A program made the position numbers and the translations under genes. Below, piece by piece: positions 1-6,501 of a stretch of 11,864 nt of DNA. Numbering within the stretch: the stretch's first letter is position 1; each line of letters opens with the position of its first letter. The stretch spans positions 1-11,864 of the forward strand of contig WLQO01000029.1 in NCBI GenBank assembly GCA_009698295.1, written 5' to 3'. Origin of the DNA: Actinomycetota bacterium (GTDB lineage: Bacteria > Actinomycetota > Actinomycetes > Nanopelagicales > Nanopelagicaceae). Below the pieces are notes generated by a model. It searched no databases and was not told the DNA's origin. It saw nothing but the letters and a program-made list of their open reading frames with translations.

Positions 1-1
1 A

Positions 2-100
2 GCAGCTAAGAAGGCAGCTCCAAAGCGCCGCCGCAAGAAGGCAGCAGCTCCAGCAGCTGCTCCAAAGAAGCGCCGCCGCAAGAAGGCAGCAGCTAAGTAA
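2..100 (+). CDS. C-terminal end of a Lys/Arg/Ala-rich basic protein (partial; histone-like DNA-binding tail)
   Basis: Only the last 32 codons are present; the gene begins left of the window. The frame reads as alternating Ala/Pro and Lys/Arg blocks: PKRRRKKAAA, then PAAA, then PKKRRRKKAAAK, stop TAA at 98-100. There is no acidic or hydrophobic residue. Such tails are known from actinobacterial HU (HupB) and other histone H1-like nucleoid proteins, where they contact DNA or RNA backbone nonspecifically. The folded domain that would decide the family is outside the window, so a basic tail on a ribosomal protein or another nucleic-acid-binding protein is also possible. The coding DNA carries a perfect 24-nt repeat (26-49 and 71-94). 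A strong terminator follows directly, so this is the last gene of its transcript. Coding status is fairly sure; identity is not. Confidence 0.6.
   Translation, partial: AAKKAAPKRRRKKAAAPAAAPKKRRRKKAAAK
26..94 (+). repeat. Perfect 24-nt direct repeat inside the basic tail
   Basis: Bases 26-49 and 71-94 are identical, at a period of 45 nt (15 codons), and both encode RRRKKAAA with the same codons. A shorter partial copy (AAGAAGGCAGCT) starts at 8. Codon-level identity, not just amino-acid similarity, suggests recent unit duplication or slippage in the tail. Confidence 0.8.
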
Positions 101-113
101 TTTATTACTTAAT

Positions 114-146
114 AAAAAACCCGCCACTTTATGTGGCGGGTTTTTT
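114..146. terminator. Bidirectional intrinsic terminator between convergent genes
   Basis: A perfect 8-bp G+C-rich stem (120-127 CCCGCCAC with 133-140 GTGGCGGG) has a 5-nt loop. It is flanked by six A on the left (114-119) and six T on the right (141-146). The symmetric A/T runs give a U-tract on either strand, so it can end both the basic-tail gene (+) and the MarR gene (-), whose stop is about 30 nt away. Confidence 0.93.
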
Positions 147-175
147 ATTGCACTTTTCTCTTTAACTTTATCTAA

Positions 176-658
176 TTACTTTTCTTTCAAATCTTTTCTA
201 AGCGAATCTGAAACTCTCTCAAATATTTCAGCAAGGGTTGCCTGATCGCCTTTAGATAAATGATCCACAAAGCGAGCGCGCACACTTTCCACATGATCTG
301 GCGCTGCACCAACAATCGCCTTCCAACCTTTAGCGGTCATTACAGCGAAGTAACCACGTTTATCTATTGGACAGGCTTCGCGCTTTACCCAACCGGCTTT
401 CTCCATCACCTTCATCCGGTGAGAAAGGCGGGACCTGGAAAGCATCGCCATCTCGGCAAGTTCTGCCATCCGCATCCGGCGATCTGGGGCATCGCTTAAT
501 TGGGCCAAGATTTCGTAATCAGCCATCGATAATTCGTGCTGGGCTAGATCTAAATCCAGGGCCTCAAGCAGACGGCGGCTGGCCACGATATATCTGCGCC
601 AAGCCTTCATTTCGACTGGGTTGAGCCAGCGAGGTGAGGTAGCGTTTTGCCGTGCCAT
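176..658 (-). CDS. MarR-family winged-helix transcriptional regulator
   Basis: A 160-residue protein of usual MarR length, expected to bind palindromic DNA as a dimer and usually to repress neighbouring genes until a ligand binds. An N-terminal helical dimerisation region (about 12-60) is followed by the winged helix. The recognition-helix segment is about 73-91 (LSRSRLSHRMKVMEKAGWV), and the wing carries the family-typical D-K-R-G at 99-102 followed by an LT-like segment. A single Cys (96) lies at the base of the wing. I chose ATG at 656-658 because a -10 box (TATGAT) sits exactly 6 nt upstream, the spacing of leaderless actinobacterial genes. An in-frame TTG at 698-700 would add 14 residues but would lie inside a palindrome. 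The gene is divergent from the M13 peptidase gene, and dyads in the shared gap suggest control of itself and perhaps the peptidase. The ligand is unknown. Confidence 0.9.
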   Translation of the reverse strand: MARQNATSPRWLNPVEMKAWRRYIVASRRLLEALDLDLAQHELSMADYEILAQLSDAPDRRMRMAELAEMAMLSRSRLSHRMKVMEKAGWVKREACPIDKRGYFAVMTAKGWKAIVGAAPDHVESVRARFVDHLSKGDQATLAEIFERVSDSLRKDLKEK

Positions 659-664
659 TTGGCA

Positions 665-670
665 ATCATA
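665..670 (-). promoter_or_regulatory. -10 box of the MarR gene, leaderless type
   Basis: Read on the minus strand this is TATGAT (5 of 6 to TATAAT). It is followed by 6 nt and then the ATG at 658, so transcription would begin at or beside the start codon. No Shine-Dalgarno sequence precedes the ATG, which agrees with leaderless translation. A -35 hexamer is poor (TTCAAC at 17-nt spacing, overlapping the dyad at 688-701). Confidence 0.6.
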
Positions 671-683
671 CGTTAATAAACGT
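670..683. promoter_or_regulatory. Dyad 1, candidate MarR operator
   Basis: An inverted repeat: ACGTT, 4-nt centre AATA, AACGT. It touches the -10 box of the MarR gene. Its centre is 18 bp from that of the second dyad. Its operator role is inferred from position and from MarR preference for short palindromes. Confidence 0.4.
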
Positions 684-687
684 TGAT

Positions 688-701
688 GTTGAATCTTCAA
701 C
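688..701. promoter_or_regulatory. Dyad 2, candidate MarR operator
   Basis: A perfect inverted repeat GTTGAA-TC-TTCAAC. Its TTG...CAA edges resemble many MarR-family sites. It covers the expected -35 area of the MarR gene and lies directly before the possible -10 (TACTTT, 702-707) of the divergent peptidase gene, so one bound dimer could affect both promoters. Confidence 0.5.
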
Positions 702-722
702 TACTTTCTAGAAGGCAAAGGA
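702..722 (+). promoter_or_regulatory. Possible -10 box and ribosome binding site of the M13 peptidase gene
   Basis: TACTTT at 702-707 fits TANNNT, but no good -35 is seen. AAAGGA at 717-722 lies 4 nt before the ATG at 727, and GAAGG at 711-715 is a second purine-rich option. Unlike several other genes here, this one looks SD-led rather than leaderless. Confidence 0.35.
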
Positions 723-726
723 ACGC

Positions 727-2688
727 ATGAGCGCAGCAGGAAAGCCACTCGTAAGCGGAATTGATCCATCACATATCGATAACTCATTCCGCCCCCAAGA
801 TGATCTTTATCGATACTTCAATGGAACCTGGCTGAAAAACCACGAGATCCCGCAAGATCGCTCATCAGATGGCGTTACCTATCAACTCTTTATCGAAGCC
901 GAAGCCCAGGTCCGAGACATAATCGAGACTGCAACCGGAGCAGGTAGCGCCCAAAAGATCCGCGATTTATATGACTGCTTTTTAGATACCGCAGCAATTG
1001 AAAAATCTGGGATCACTCCTCTGCTCGATGATCTTGCGGCGATCGATCGCATCTCAAACGCTGCCGAATTTATTAAAACTTTAGCCGGCCTAGAAATGCG
1101 CGGACTTGGCGGCGCATTTGGTCTGGGTATTTATGGCGATGCCATGAACTCTGAAATGAACATTATCTATTTGGGCCAAGGCGGCCTCTCTTTGCCAGAT
1201 GAGGCGTATTACCGCGAAGAACAATATGAAGAAATTCGCCAAGCATTTAAAGTTCACGTCGCCAAAATGTTCGCCCTTGCCAAAATTGAAAATGGCGCAA
1301 TGTTGGCCGAACAGATTTACGAGCTAGAACGCCAGATCGCATCTCACCATTTTGATCAAGTAAAAGATCGCGATGTGGAACTGACATATAACAAGATGAC
1401 CTTTAACGAACTCTGCGCCCTTGCGCCACATTTTGATTGGGCGAGCTGGTTGGAATATAGCCAGATCCCAAGAAGCGCCTTCGATGAATTAGTTGTGCAG
1501 CAACCTCCATTTTTCGCAGGTCTGTCATCGATCTTGGAGAACTTTGAACCAGCCCCTTGGAAGGCATGGATGAAGTGGCAGTTGATTTCAGGGGCTGCGG
1601 CTTACCTAACTGATGACTTTGTAGATCAAAACTTTGATTTCTATGCCAAGACTTTATCTGGCACCCCCGAAATTCGGGTGCGCTGGAAGCGCGCTATCTC
1701 GTTTGTAGAAGGCGCACTCGGCGAAGCGATCGGTCAGATCTATGTACAGCGCCACTTCCCGGAGGCTGCCAAAGTTGCGATGCTCGAACTAGTCGATAAT
1801 TTAATTGAGGCCTATCGCATCAGCATCAATGACCTCTCTTGGATGAGCCCTGAAACAAAAGCCAAGGCGCTAGATAAGTTGGCCAAGTTCACCCCCAAGA
1901 TCGGCTACCCGGATAAATGGCGCGATTATTCAGCGCTAACAATTACTCGCGATGACCTCTTTGGAAATATTGGACGGATCACCAAATTCACCCGCGATAT
2001 TGAATTAGCTAAAATCGGCAAGCCAGTTGATAAGACGGAATGGTTGATGACCCCACAAACCGTCAATGCTTATTATCATCCGATCCAAAATGAGATCGTC
2101 TTTCCTGCTGCGATTTTGCAGCCGCCATTCTTTGATCTATCTGCCGATATCGCAGTTAACTACGGCGGCATCGGCGCAGTTATTGGCCACGAGATCGGCC
2201 ATGGCTTTGATGATCAAGGATCTAAATTCGATGGCGATGGAAATATGATCGATTGGTGGACACAAGCCGATCGCACCGAGTTTGAAAAGCGCGCCAACGC
2301 ACTTATTGCACAATTTGATGCGTTATTTCCGGAAGAGACCCCAGATATACACGTTAACGGGGCTTTAACAGTCGGTGAGAACATCGGAGACCTCGGTGGC
2401 TTAGCAATTGGATTTAAAGCCTATAAATTGGCTTTAAAGGGCGCTCAGGCCCCTGTAATTGATGGTTTAACTGGTGAGCAACGTTTCTTCCTATCTTGGG
2501 CGCAAGCTTGGCGCGGCAAGGTTCGCGCCGAAGAACTGCGCCGTCGCATCGCAACTGATCCTCATTCACCTTATGAATTCCGCTGCAACGCGATCGTTCG
2601 CAATATCAACGATTTCTACCAGGCCTTTGATCTGACTGAGGGCGATAAGTTGTGGCTGGCCGAAAGTGAACGCGTCGAAATCTGGTAA
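727..2688 (+). CDS. M13-family zinc metallopeptidase (neprilysin/PepO/Zmp1-like oligopeptidase)
   Basis: A 653-residue zinc endopeptidase of the usual M13 length, expected to cleave short peptides on the amino side of hydrophobic residues. The N-terminal helical domain (about 15-400) closes over the active site. The catalytic domain holds the substrate-binding NAYY (447-450), the zinc motif HEIGH (H488, E489, H492) and the third ligand E551 with D555 in ENIGDLGG. H613 in DPHSP and R619 lie six residues apart, like the neprilysin transition-state and carboxylate-binding pair. It ends in VEIW; the Cys of the eukaryotic C-x-x-W tail is absent, as is common in bacteria. I see no signal peptide or membrane helix, so it is cytosolic unless exported by an unusual route as proposed for mycobacterial Zmp1. 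It is divergent from the MarR gene and may be under its control. A complete peptide importer lies downstream on the other strand. Confidence 0.96.
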   Translation: MSAAGKPLVSGIDPSHIDNSFRPQDDLYRYFNGTWLKNHEIPQDRSSDGVTYQLFIEAEAQVRDIIETATGAGSAQKIRDLYDCFLDTAAIEKSGITPLLDDLAAIDRISNAAEFIKTLAGLEMRGLGGAFGLGIYGDAMNSEMNIIYLGQGGLSLPDEAYYREEQYEEIRQAFKVHVAKMFALAKIENGAMLAEQIYELERQIASHHFDQVKDRDVELTYNKMTFNELCALAPHFDWASWLEYSQIPRSAFDELVVQQPPFFAGLSSILENFEPAPWKAWMKWQLISGAAAYLTDDFVDQNFDFYAKTLSGTPEIRVRWKRAISFVEGALGEAIGQIYVQRHFPEAAKVAMLELVDNLIEAYRISINDLSWMSPETKAKALDKLAKFTPKIGYPDKWRDYSALTITRDDLFGNIGRITKFTRDIELAKIGKPVDKTEWLMTPQTVNAYYHPIQNEIVFPAAILQPPFFDLSADIAVNYGGIGAVIGHEIGHGFDDQGSKFDGDGNMIDWWTQADRTEFEKRANALIAQFDALFPEETPDIHVNGALTVGENIGDLGGLAIGFKAYKLALKGAQAPVIDGLTGEQRFFLSWAQAWRGKVRAEELRRRIATDPHSPYEFRCNAIVRNINDFYQAFDLTEGDKLWLAESERVEIW

Positions 2689-2698
2689 AGATTTCGAC
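2674..2698 (+). terminator. Hairpin spanning the peptidase stop codon
   Basis: A perfect 10-bp stem (GTCGAAATCT at 2674-2683, AGATTTCGAC at 2689-2698) has a 5-nt loop GGTAA that contains the TAA stop (2686-2688). No T run follows, so it is not a classical intrinsic terminator. It may protect the mRNA 3' end or act with Rho. Confidence 0.45.
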
Positions 2699-2722
2699 CG
2701 AAGACCTAGCGAGATCTGGTAA
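2676..2722 (+). repeat. Short direct repeat after the peptidase gene
   Basis: CGAAATCTGGTAA at 2676-2688 and CGAGATCTGGTAA at 2710-2722 match at 12 of 13 bases, 34 bp apart. The first copy includes the peptidase stop codon; the second lies near the expected -35 area of the dehydrogenase promoter. It may be a local duplication or chance. Confidence 0.5.
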
Positions 2723-2739
2723 CACAACGTTTATGGGTC

Positions 2740-2745
2740 TAACTT
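2740..2745 (+). promoter_or_regulatory. -10 box of the dehydrogenase gene, leaderless type
   Basis: TAACTT fits TANNNT and stands exactly 6 nt before the ATG at 2752. No Shine-Dalgarno sequence is seen before this ATG. A clear -35 is missing (TGGTAA at 17-nt spacing). Confidence 0.5.
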
Positions 2746-2751
2746 AGCGAT

Positions 2752-3906
2752 ATGAAGATTCGCGCCGCAGTACTGGTTGCCCCTGGCCGATATGAAGTTC
2801 AAAGCTTTGATCGCCCCAAGTTAGAAGATGGGGCGCTCTTGATGCGCGTTGAATTATCTGGAATTTGTGGCACTGATAAGCACACCTATCAAGGCGAAAC
2901 CAAACAATATGCCGGCACTGAATCTGAAACAGATACTCCCTTTCCAATTATTCAAGGCCATGAAAATGTTGGGATTATTGAAGAGCTAACACCTGCAATT
3001 GAAGAGTCTGGAGATTTCTACCAAGCGCCGGTAAAAGTCGGCGACCGGATCGTGATGTGTCCCGACATGATCTGTGGCAAATGTTTCTATTGCACCCACA
3101 TCCAGGGATACACCTGGTGCTCAAAATCGCAATGTTATGGAAATAGTTTTACCAGCGCCCAGTGGCCACATCTCTTGGGTGGTTGGGCCGAATACATGTA
3201 TTTCAAACCCGGCACTTTCTTTTATAAAGTTCCTGAAAATATTCCGCCAAAGGTGGCTGTTCTTGCTGAGTTAATGGCTTGTGCTGCATCTTTAGATAAA
3301 TTAAAGGATTTCAGTTCTTATTCAATTGAAGGCTTTACCACCGGAGATACCGTTGTTGTTTTTGGCGTTGGGCCACTTGGCTTGTTACACCTGGCCAAAT
3401 TAGGAATCATGGGAGCCGGCAAAATAATTTGTATAGATAAATCTGATTACCGTTTAGATTTAGCGAAAAGATTTGGCGCAGATTTAACAATCAACGTCGA
3501 CAAGACAACTCAAAGCGAGCGCCTCAAGTTAATCCATTCTCTGACTGGTGGAATCGGGGCTGACGTTGTCTTGCATATGACCAATCGCCCTGAGCCCGTG
3601 ATCGAAGGTATCGAGATGCTCCGTCGTGGCGGCACTTTGCTAGAAATGGGTAACTTTGCCGACACCGGTGAAGTCTCCATCAGTATGCATCGCCACGTGC
3701 TCAGCAAAAATCTCAGGCTGATTGGACTTTCTAACCACCCAATAAATGCCTATGGCCCTTCGTTAAAACTCTTCGACAAATATGCCAAGCAATACCCATT
3801 CGCCGACCTCGTAACCCACGAATATGGATTGGATCAGGCAGATGAGGCTATGAATATGTCGATGTCGCCACAATCCGGCAAAGTTGTGATTAATCCCTGG
3901 CTTTAA
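2752..3906 (+). CDS. Zinc-dependent medium-chain alcohol/polyol dehydrogenase
   Basis: A 384-residue member of the medium-chain dehydrogenase/reductase superfamily, expected to oxidise an alcohol or sugar alcohol with NAD(P) in the cytosol. The GroES-like catalytic domain (about 1-170) has the catalytic-zinc residues C39 in GICGTDKH and H70-E71 in QGHENVG. It also has a structural-zinc lobe with C108, C111, C114 and C123. The Rossmann domain carries GVGPLG in VVVFGVGPLGLL and, at the end of the second strand, an Asp in IICIDKSD, which favours NAD over NADP. The segment between C39 and H70 is longer than in simple alcohol dehydrogenases. The substrate cannot be told; polyol, inositol-derivative or threonine dehydrogenase-like roles are possible. 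The start ATG is supported by a TANNNT box 6 nt upstream. No terminator separates it from the lipoprotein gene, so read-through is likely. Confidence 0.93.
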   Translation: MKIRAAVLVAPGRYEVQSFDRPKLEDGALLMRVELSGICGTDKHTYQGETKQYAGTESETDTPFPIIQGHENVGIIEELTPAIEESGDFYQAPVKVGDRIVMCPDMICGKCFYCTHIQGYTWCSKSQCYGNSFTSAQWPHLLGGWAEYMYFKPGTFFYKVPENIPPKVAVLAELMACAASLDKLKDFSSYSIEGFTTGDTVVVFGVGPLGLLHLAKLGIMGAGKIICIDKSDYRLDLAKRFGADLTINVDKTTQSERLKLIHSLTGGIGADVVLHMTNRPEPVIEGIEMLRRGGTLLEMGNFADTGEVSISMHRHVLSKNLRLIGLSNHPINAYGPSLKLFDKYAKQYPFADLVTHEYGLDQADEAMNMSMSPQSGKVVINPWL

Positions 3907-3932
3907 AATCAAGAGCAGTCACAATTCTGGTT

Positions 3933-3938
3933 TATGAT
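3933..3938 (+). promoter_or_regulatory. -10 box of the lipoprotein gene, leaderless type
   Basis: TATGAT (5 of 6 to consensus) lies exactly 6 nt before ATG 3945. It directly abuts an earlier in-frame ATG at 3939, which would therefore lie upstream of the transcription start. This favours 3945 as the true start. Confidence 0.6.
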
Positions 3939-3944
3939 ATGAAC

Positions 3945-4484
3945 ATGCAAAAAAATACTTCTTTAATAGCCAAATCCACTATCTCGCTAATTGCTCTCGC
4001 GCTTCTGCTTTCTGGTTGCTCCAAGAGCACCGAGGGCGCCAACACGAGCTCCGGCGAGAACGATGCATTGGTGACCGATGCCAAGGCAACCGGTGAGACC
4101 ACCTTTGGTTCGAGTGTGAAGTTGCCATCTGGAGTTGAAATCTCCTTTGGTGCGCTTTCTAACTACAAGCCCAGCCCATATGCCTCAAATGTGACACCTG
4201 GTGCGCTGACTAATAAATTTGAAGTAACCGTTATTAATAATGGTTCTGAAACAATCGACCCAACAATGGTCACCTTTTCTCAAGGCTCTGGTAGCAATGT
4301 CTGTACCGATTTACTAGATGGCGATAACGGAATCAATGGAACATTGGCCAGCGCGCTAGCAAAAGGTGAAACCGGAAAATTTGATTACGCTGTCAGTTGC
4401 ATCGATGCTAAAAAGGGCGATCCGCTATTTTTAACAGCAACCGTTGGTGCAGATGTAGTTAAAGTCTCTGGATCACTTGGTTAA
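3945..4484 (+). CDS. Small secreted lipoprotein, DUF4352-like beta-sandwich domain
   Basis: A 179-residue lipoprotein. The signal peptide has Lys at 3 and 10, a hydrophobic core at about 13-22, and a clear lipobox ending LSGC with the lipidated Cys at 25, so the mature protein would be anchored to the outer face of the cytoplasmic membrane. A Ser/Thr/Gly-rich linker (about 26-60) leads to a beta-rich domain. It contains a segment like KFEVTVINNGSETIDP, typical of DUF4352/immunoglobulin-like domains, and two Cys (CTDLL and VSCID) that could pair. The function is unknown. ATG 3945 is preferred to ATG 3939 because of the -10 spacing; the difference is two residues. The stop is only 3 bp from the stop of the convergent ATPase gene. 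Confidence 0.85.
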   Translation: MQKNTSLIAKSTISLIALALLLSGCSKSTEGANTSSGENDALVTDAKATGETTFGSSVKLPSGVEISFGALSNYKPSPYASNVTPGALTNKFEVTVINNGSETIDPTMVTFSQGSGSNVCTDLLDGDNGINGTLASALAKGETGKFDYAVSCIDAKKGDPLFLTATVGADVVKVSGSLG

Positions 4485-4503
4485 TAGCTATTCGGGAAAG
4501 TGA
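4473..4503. terminator. Nested inverted repeats over the two convergent stop codons (weak, possible bidirectional end)
   Basis: Outer arms TCACTT (4473-4478) and AAGTGA (4498-4503) enclose a perfect 10-bp palindrome AATAGCTATT (4483-4492), which overlaps both stops. No T run follows on either strand, so it is not a standard intrinsic terminator. It is the only candidate transcription end between these convergent genes. Confidence 0.3.
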
Positions 4504-5465
4504 CAAGCCAGCGAATGGCTTGGCGCAATCTCTAATACTTCTGGCACAGTTGTTCGGCATAAATCTTGCGCCTTCCAGCAGCGAGTATTAAAGACGCAAC
4601 CCTTTGGTGGATTTGCTGGACTTGGTAGATCTCCCTGCAGCAAAATCTTTTCGCGGGCTCTACCAATTTTTGGATCTGGTACAGGAACTGCCGAAAGCAG
4701 CGCCTTTGTATAAGGATGGCGTGGCTTCAGGAAGAGATCGAAGGTTGGGGCCATCTCCATAATCTTTCCTAGGTACATGACGATCACTCGATCGGAAATA
4801 TGTTGAACAACAGATAAATCATGCGCGATAAATAAGAATGCGATTCCGAACTCTTTCTGCAGATCATCAAGTAAGTTCACGATCTGGGCTTGAATCGATA
4901 CATCCAGGGCTGATACCGGCTCATCTGCGACGATAAATTTAGGATTTAACGCCAATGCGCGCGCGATACCAATTCGCTGGCGCTGTCCGCCAGAGAACTC
5001 GTGCGGGAATCTATTTATATGCTCCGGATTTAAACCAACCTTGGCCAGAAGCCCGCGAACCGCTTCCTTTACGCCACCTTCAGGGGTAATTCCATGGATA
5101 ACAAAGGATGATTCAATGATTGATCCAACTGTATGTCTTGGGTTTAGCGAGCTAAATGGATCCTGGAAAATCATCTGCATAGACGATCTGTACTTCTTCA
5201 TCGCGCGTGGCTTTAACTTTGAAATATCCTGCCCTTGAAAGATGATTTCACCGCTCGTTGGTTCATACAATTTCATAACTGTGCGGCCAACCGTGGTCTT
5301 TCCGCATCCAGATTCGCCAACTAGCCCAACCGATTCGCCAACCTTTACATTAAAGGTGACGCCGTCTACCGCTTTGACGACAGGTGTTTCTGAACCAAAG
5401 GAGAAGCCGCGCTTTCCTTCGAAGTGCATCTTCAAATTATTTACTTCAAGAATATTCTCAGCCAT
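4488..5465 (-). CDS. dppF: Peptide ABC importer ATPase, DppF/OppF type
   Basis: A 325-residue ATP-binding subunit that would pair with the D-type ATPase to drive peptide import. Motifs appear in order: Walker A GESGCGKT (50-57), Q-loop MIFQDPFSSLNP, signature FSGGQRQR, Walker B FIVADEP with D-loop SALD, and the switch His in FIAHDL. The oligopeptide-transporter C-terminal extension follows (HPYTKALL, then a four-Cys cluster C-x5-C-x6-C-x17-C near the end). Such Cys clusters have been reported to hold an iron-sulfur cluster in related Dpp ATPases. The start overlaps the end of the D gene by 8 nt, and AGGAG lies 9 nt upstream, so it is translationally coupled. It is the last gene of the importer operon. 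Substrate class (di- or oligopeptide) is by family only. Confidence 0.93.
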   Translation of the reverse strand: MAENILEVNNLKMHFEGKRGFSFGSETPVVKAVDGVTFNVKVGESVGLVGESGCGKTTVGRTVMKLYEPTSGEIIFQGQDISKLKPRAMKKYRSSMQMIFQDPFSSLNPRHTVGSIIESSFVIHGITPEGGVKEAVRGLLAKVGLNPEHINRFPHEFSGGQRQRIGIARALALNPKFIVADEPVSALDVSIQAQIVNLLDDLQKEFGIAFLFIAHDLSVVQHISDRVIVMYLGKIMEMAPTFDLFLKPRHPYTKALLSAVPVPDPKIGRAREKILLQGDLPSPANPPKGCVFNTRCWKAQDLCRTTVPEVLEIAPSHSLACHFPE

Positions 5466-6501
5466 TTATAGTCGCTCCTATTTGAAGTTGAGAAATACGT
5501 GACACATCACTTGCACCCAAATGGCATCTCGCCCATTGATCTTCGCGCTTTAACTCCAACTTCGGAGTCGTGCTAGTACATAAACCACTGCCAACATGTT
5601 CTGCAAATGCGCAACGTGGCGCAAATGAGCAACCGTTAGGCAAGTTAATCAAAGATGGTGGTGTACCTGGAATCGCCAAGAGTCTGTGTCCAAGTGATGA
5701 CTGTTCCAGGCGAGGCAGTGAGGCTAACAATCCGCGAGTGTATGGATGAACTGATTGATAGAAAATATCGTCAATTCCGCCAGTTTCTACAATTTTTCCG
5801 GCGTACATAACGCAGACACGATCAGCGACTTCGGCGACAACTCCAAGATCGTGAGTAATCATGATGACTGCCATGTTGAACTCTTTTTGCAAATCTTTAA
5901 TCAACTGCAAAATTTGTGACTGAACGGTTACATCCAGAGCAGTTGTGGGTTCATCTGCAATCAGCAGAGATGGATTGTTAATCAGCGACATCGCGATCAT
6001 TACGCGCTGGCGCATTCCACCAGAAAATTGATGTGGGAAATCATTTACGCGCTTTGATGCATCTGGGATACCGACTAAATCAAGCATTTCGACTGCGCGA
6101 GCCAAGCCAGCGCGCTTGGAACCGGTGTTGTGCAGATGCCAGGCTTCAGCGATCTGCTTTCCAACGGTAAAGAAAGGGTGCAGCGCAGACATTGGATCCT
6201 GGAAGATCATCGCCATCTCTTTGCCACGAAGCGCGCGCAGTTCTTCGGGTTTTGCTGAAATCAAATCAACTCTGCCACTTGGCAGATCAAGCCAAGCGTG
6301 GCCAGAAATATTTGTACTTCCGGCGTTATGCAATCCCATCACAGCTAAATTCGATACAGATTTTCCTGAACCGGATTCACCAACAATGGCTAGCGTCTCA
6401 CCAAGACCAACGCTGTAGCTAACTTCGTTCGTTGCTTGAACCAAGCCATCTTCGGTTGGAAAGGAAACGTTTAGGTTTTCGACTTCTAGGAATTTGCTCA
6501 T
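5458..6501 (-). CDS. dppD: Peptide ABC importer ATPase, DppD/OppD type
   Basis: A 347-residue ATPase partner of the F-type subunit. Walker A is GESGSGKS (41-48), followed by Q-loop AMIFQDPMSALHP, signature FSGGMRQR, Walker B LLIADEP with TALD, and switch His in MITHDLGVV. The C-terminal extension has HPYTRGLL, the GTPPSL segment and a four-Cys cluster with spacing C-x5-C-x10-C-x17-C. The middle gap is four residues longer than in the F-type partner. Its ATG overlaps the stop of permease B in an ATGA junction (6498-6501), a sign of coupled translation. Fully intact; it could equally be called OppD. Confidence 0.93.
   Translation of the reverse strand: MSKFLEVENLNVSFPTEDGLVQATNEVSYSVGLGETLAIVGESGSGKSVSNLAVMGLHNAGSTNISGHAWLDLPSGRVDLISAKPEELRALRGKEMAMIFQDPMSALHPFFTVGKQIAEAWHLHNTGSKRAGLARAVEMLDLVGIPDASKRVNDFPHQFSGGMRQRVMIAMSLINNPSLLIADEPTTALDVTVQSQILQLIKDLQKEFNMAVIMITHDLGVVAEVADRVCVMYAGKIVETGGIDDIFYQSVHPYTRGLLASLPRLEQSSLGHRLLAIPGTPPSLINLPNGCSFAPRCAFAEHVGSGLCTSTTPKLELKREDQWARCHLGASDVSRISQLQIGATING

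Noticed and set aside
1..100. Repeats at the left edge as a CRISPR or mobile-element end
   Set aside because: The repeats are in frame, encode a continuous basic tail with a stop, and have no spacer structure.
260..624. Plus-strand open frames of 79 and 85 codons
   Set aside because: They overlap the MarR gene antisense and have no family features or ribosome binding site.
659..700. Longer MarR start at TTG 698-700
   Set aside because: It adds 14 residues outside the MarR fold, lies inside the perfect dyad 688-701, and a better ATG with a well-placed -10 box is available at 658.
2752..3906. A specific name such as threonine, sorbitol or inosose dehydrogenase
   Set aside because: The zinc and cofactor residues fit the whole superfamily; no substrate-specific motif could be recognised.
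6116..6422. Open frames of 100 and 76 codons on the plus strand
   Set aside because: They lie antisense within the D-type ATPase gene, show no recognisable domain, and are shadows of its codon pattern.
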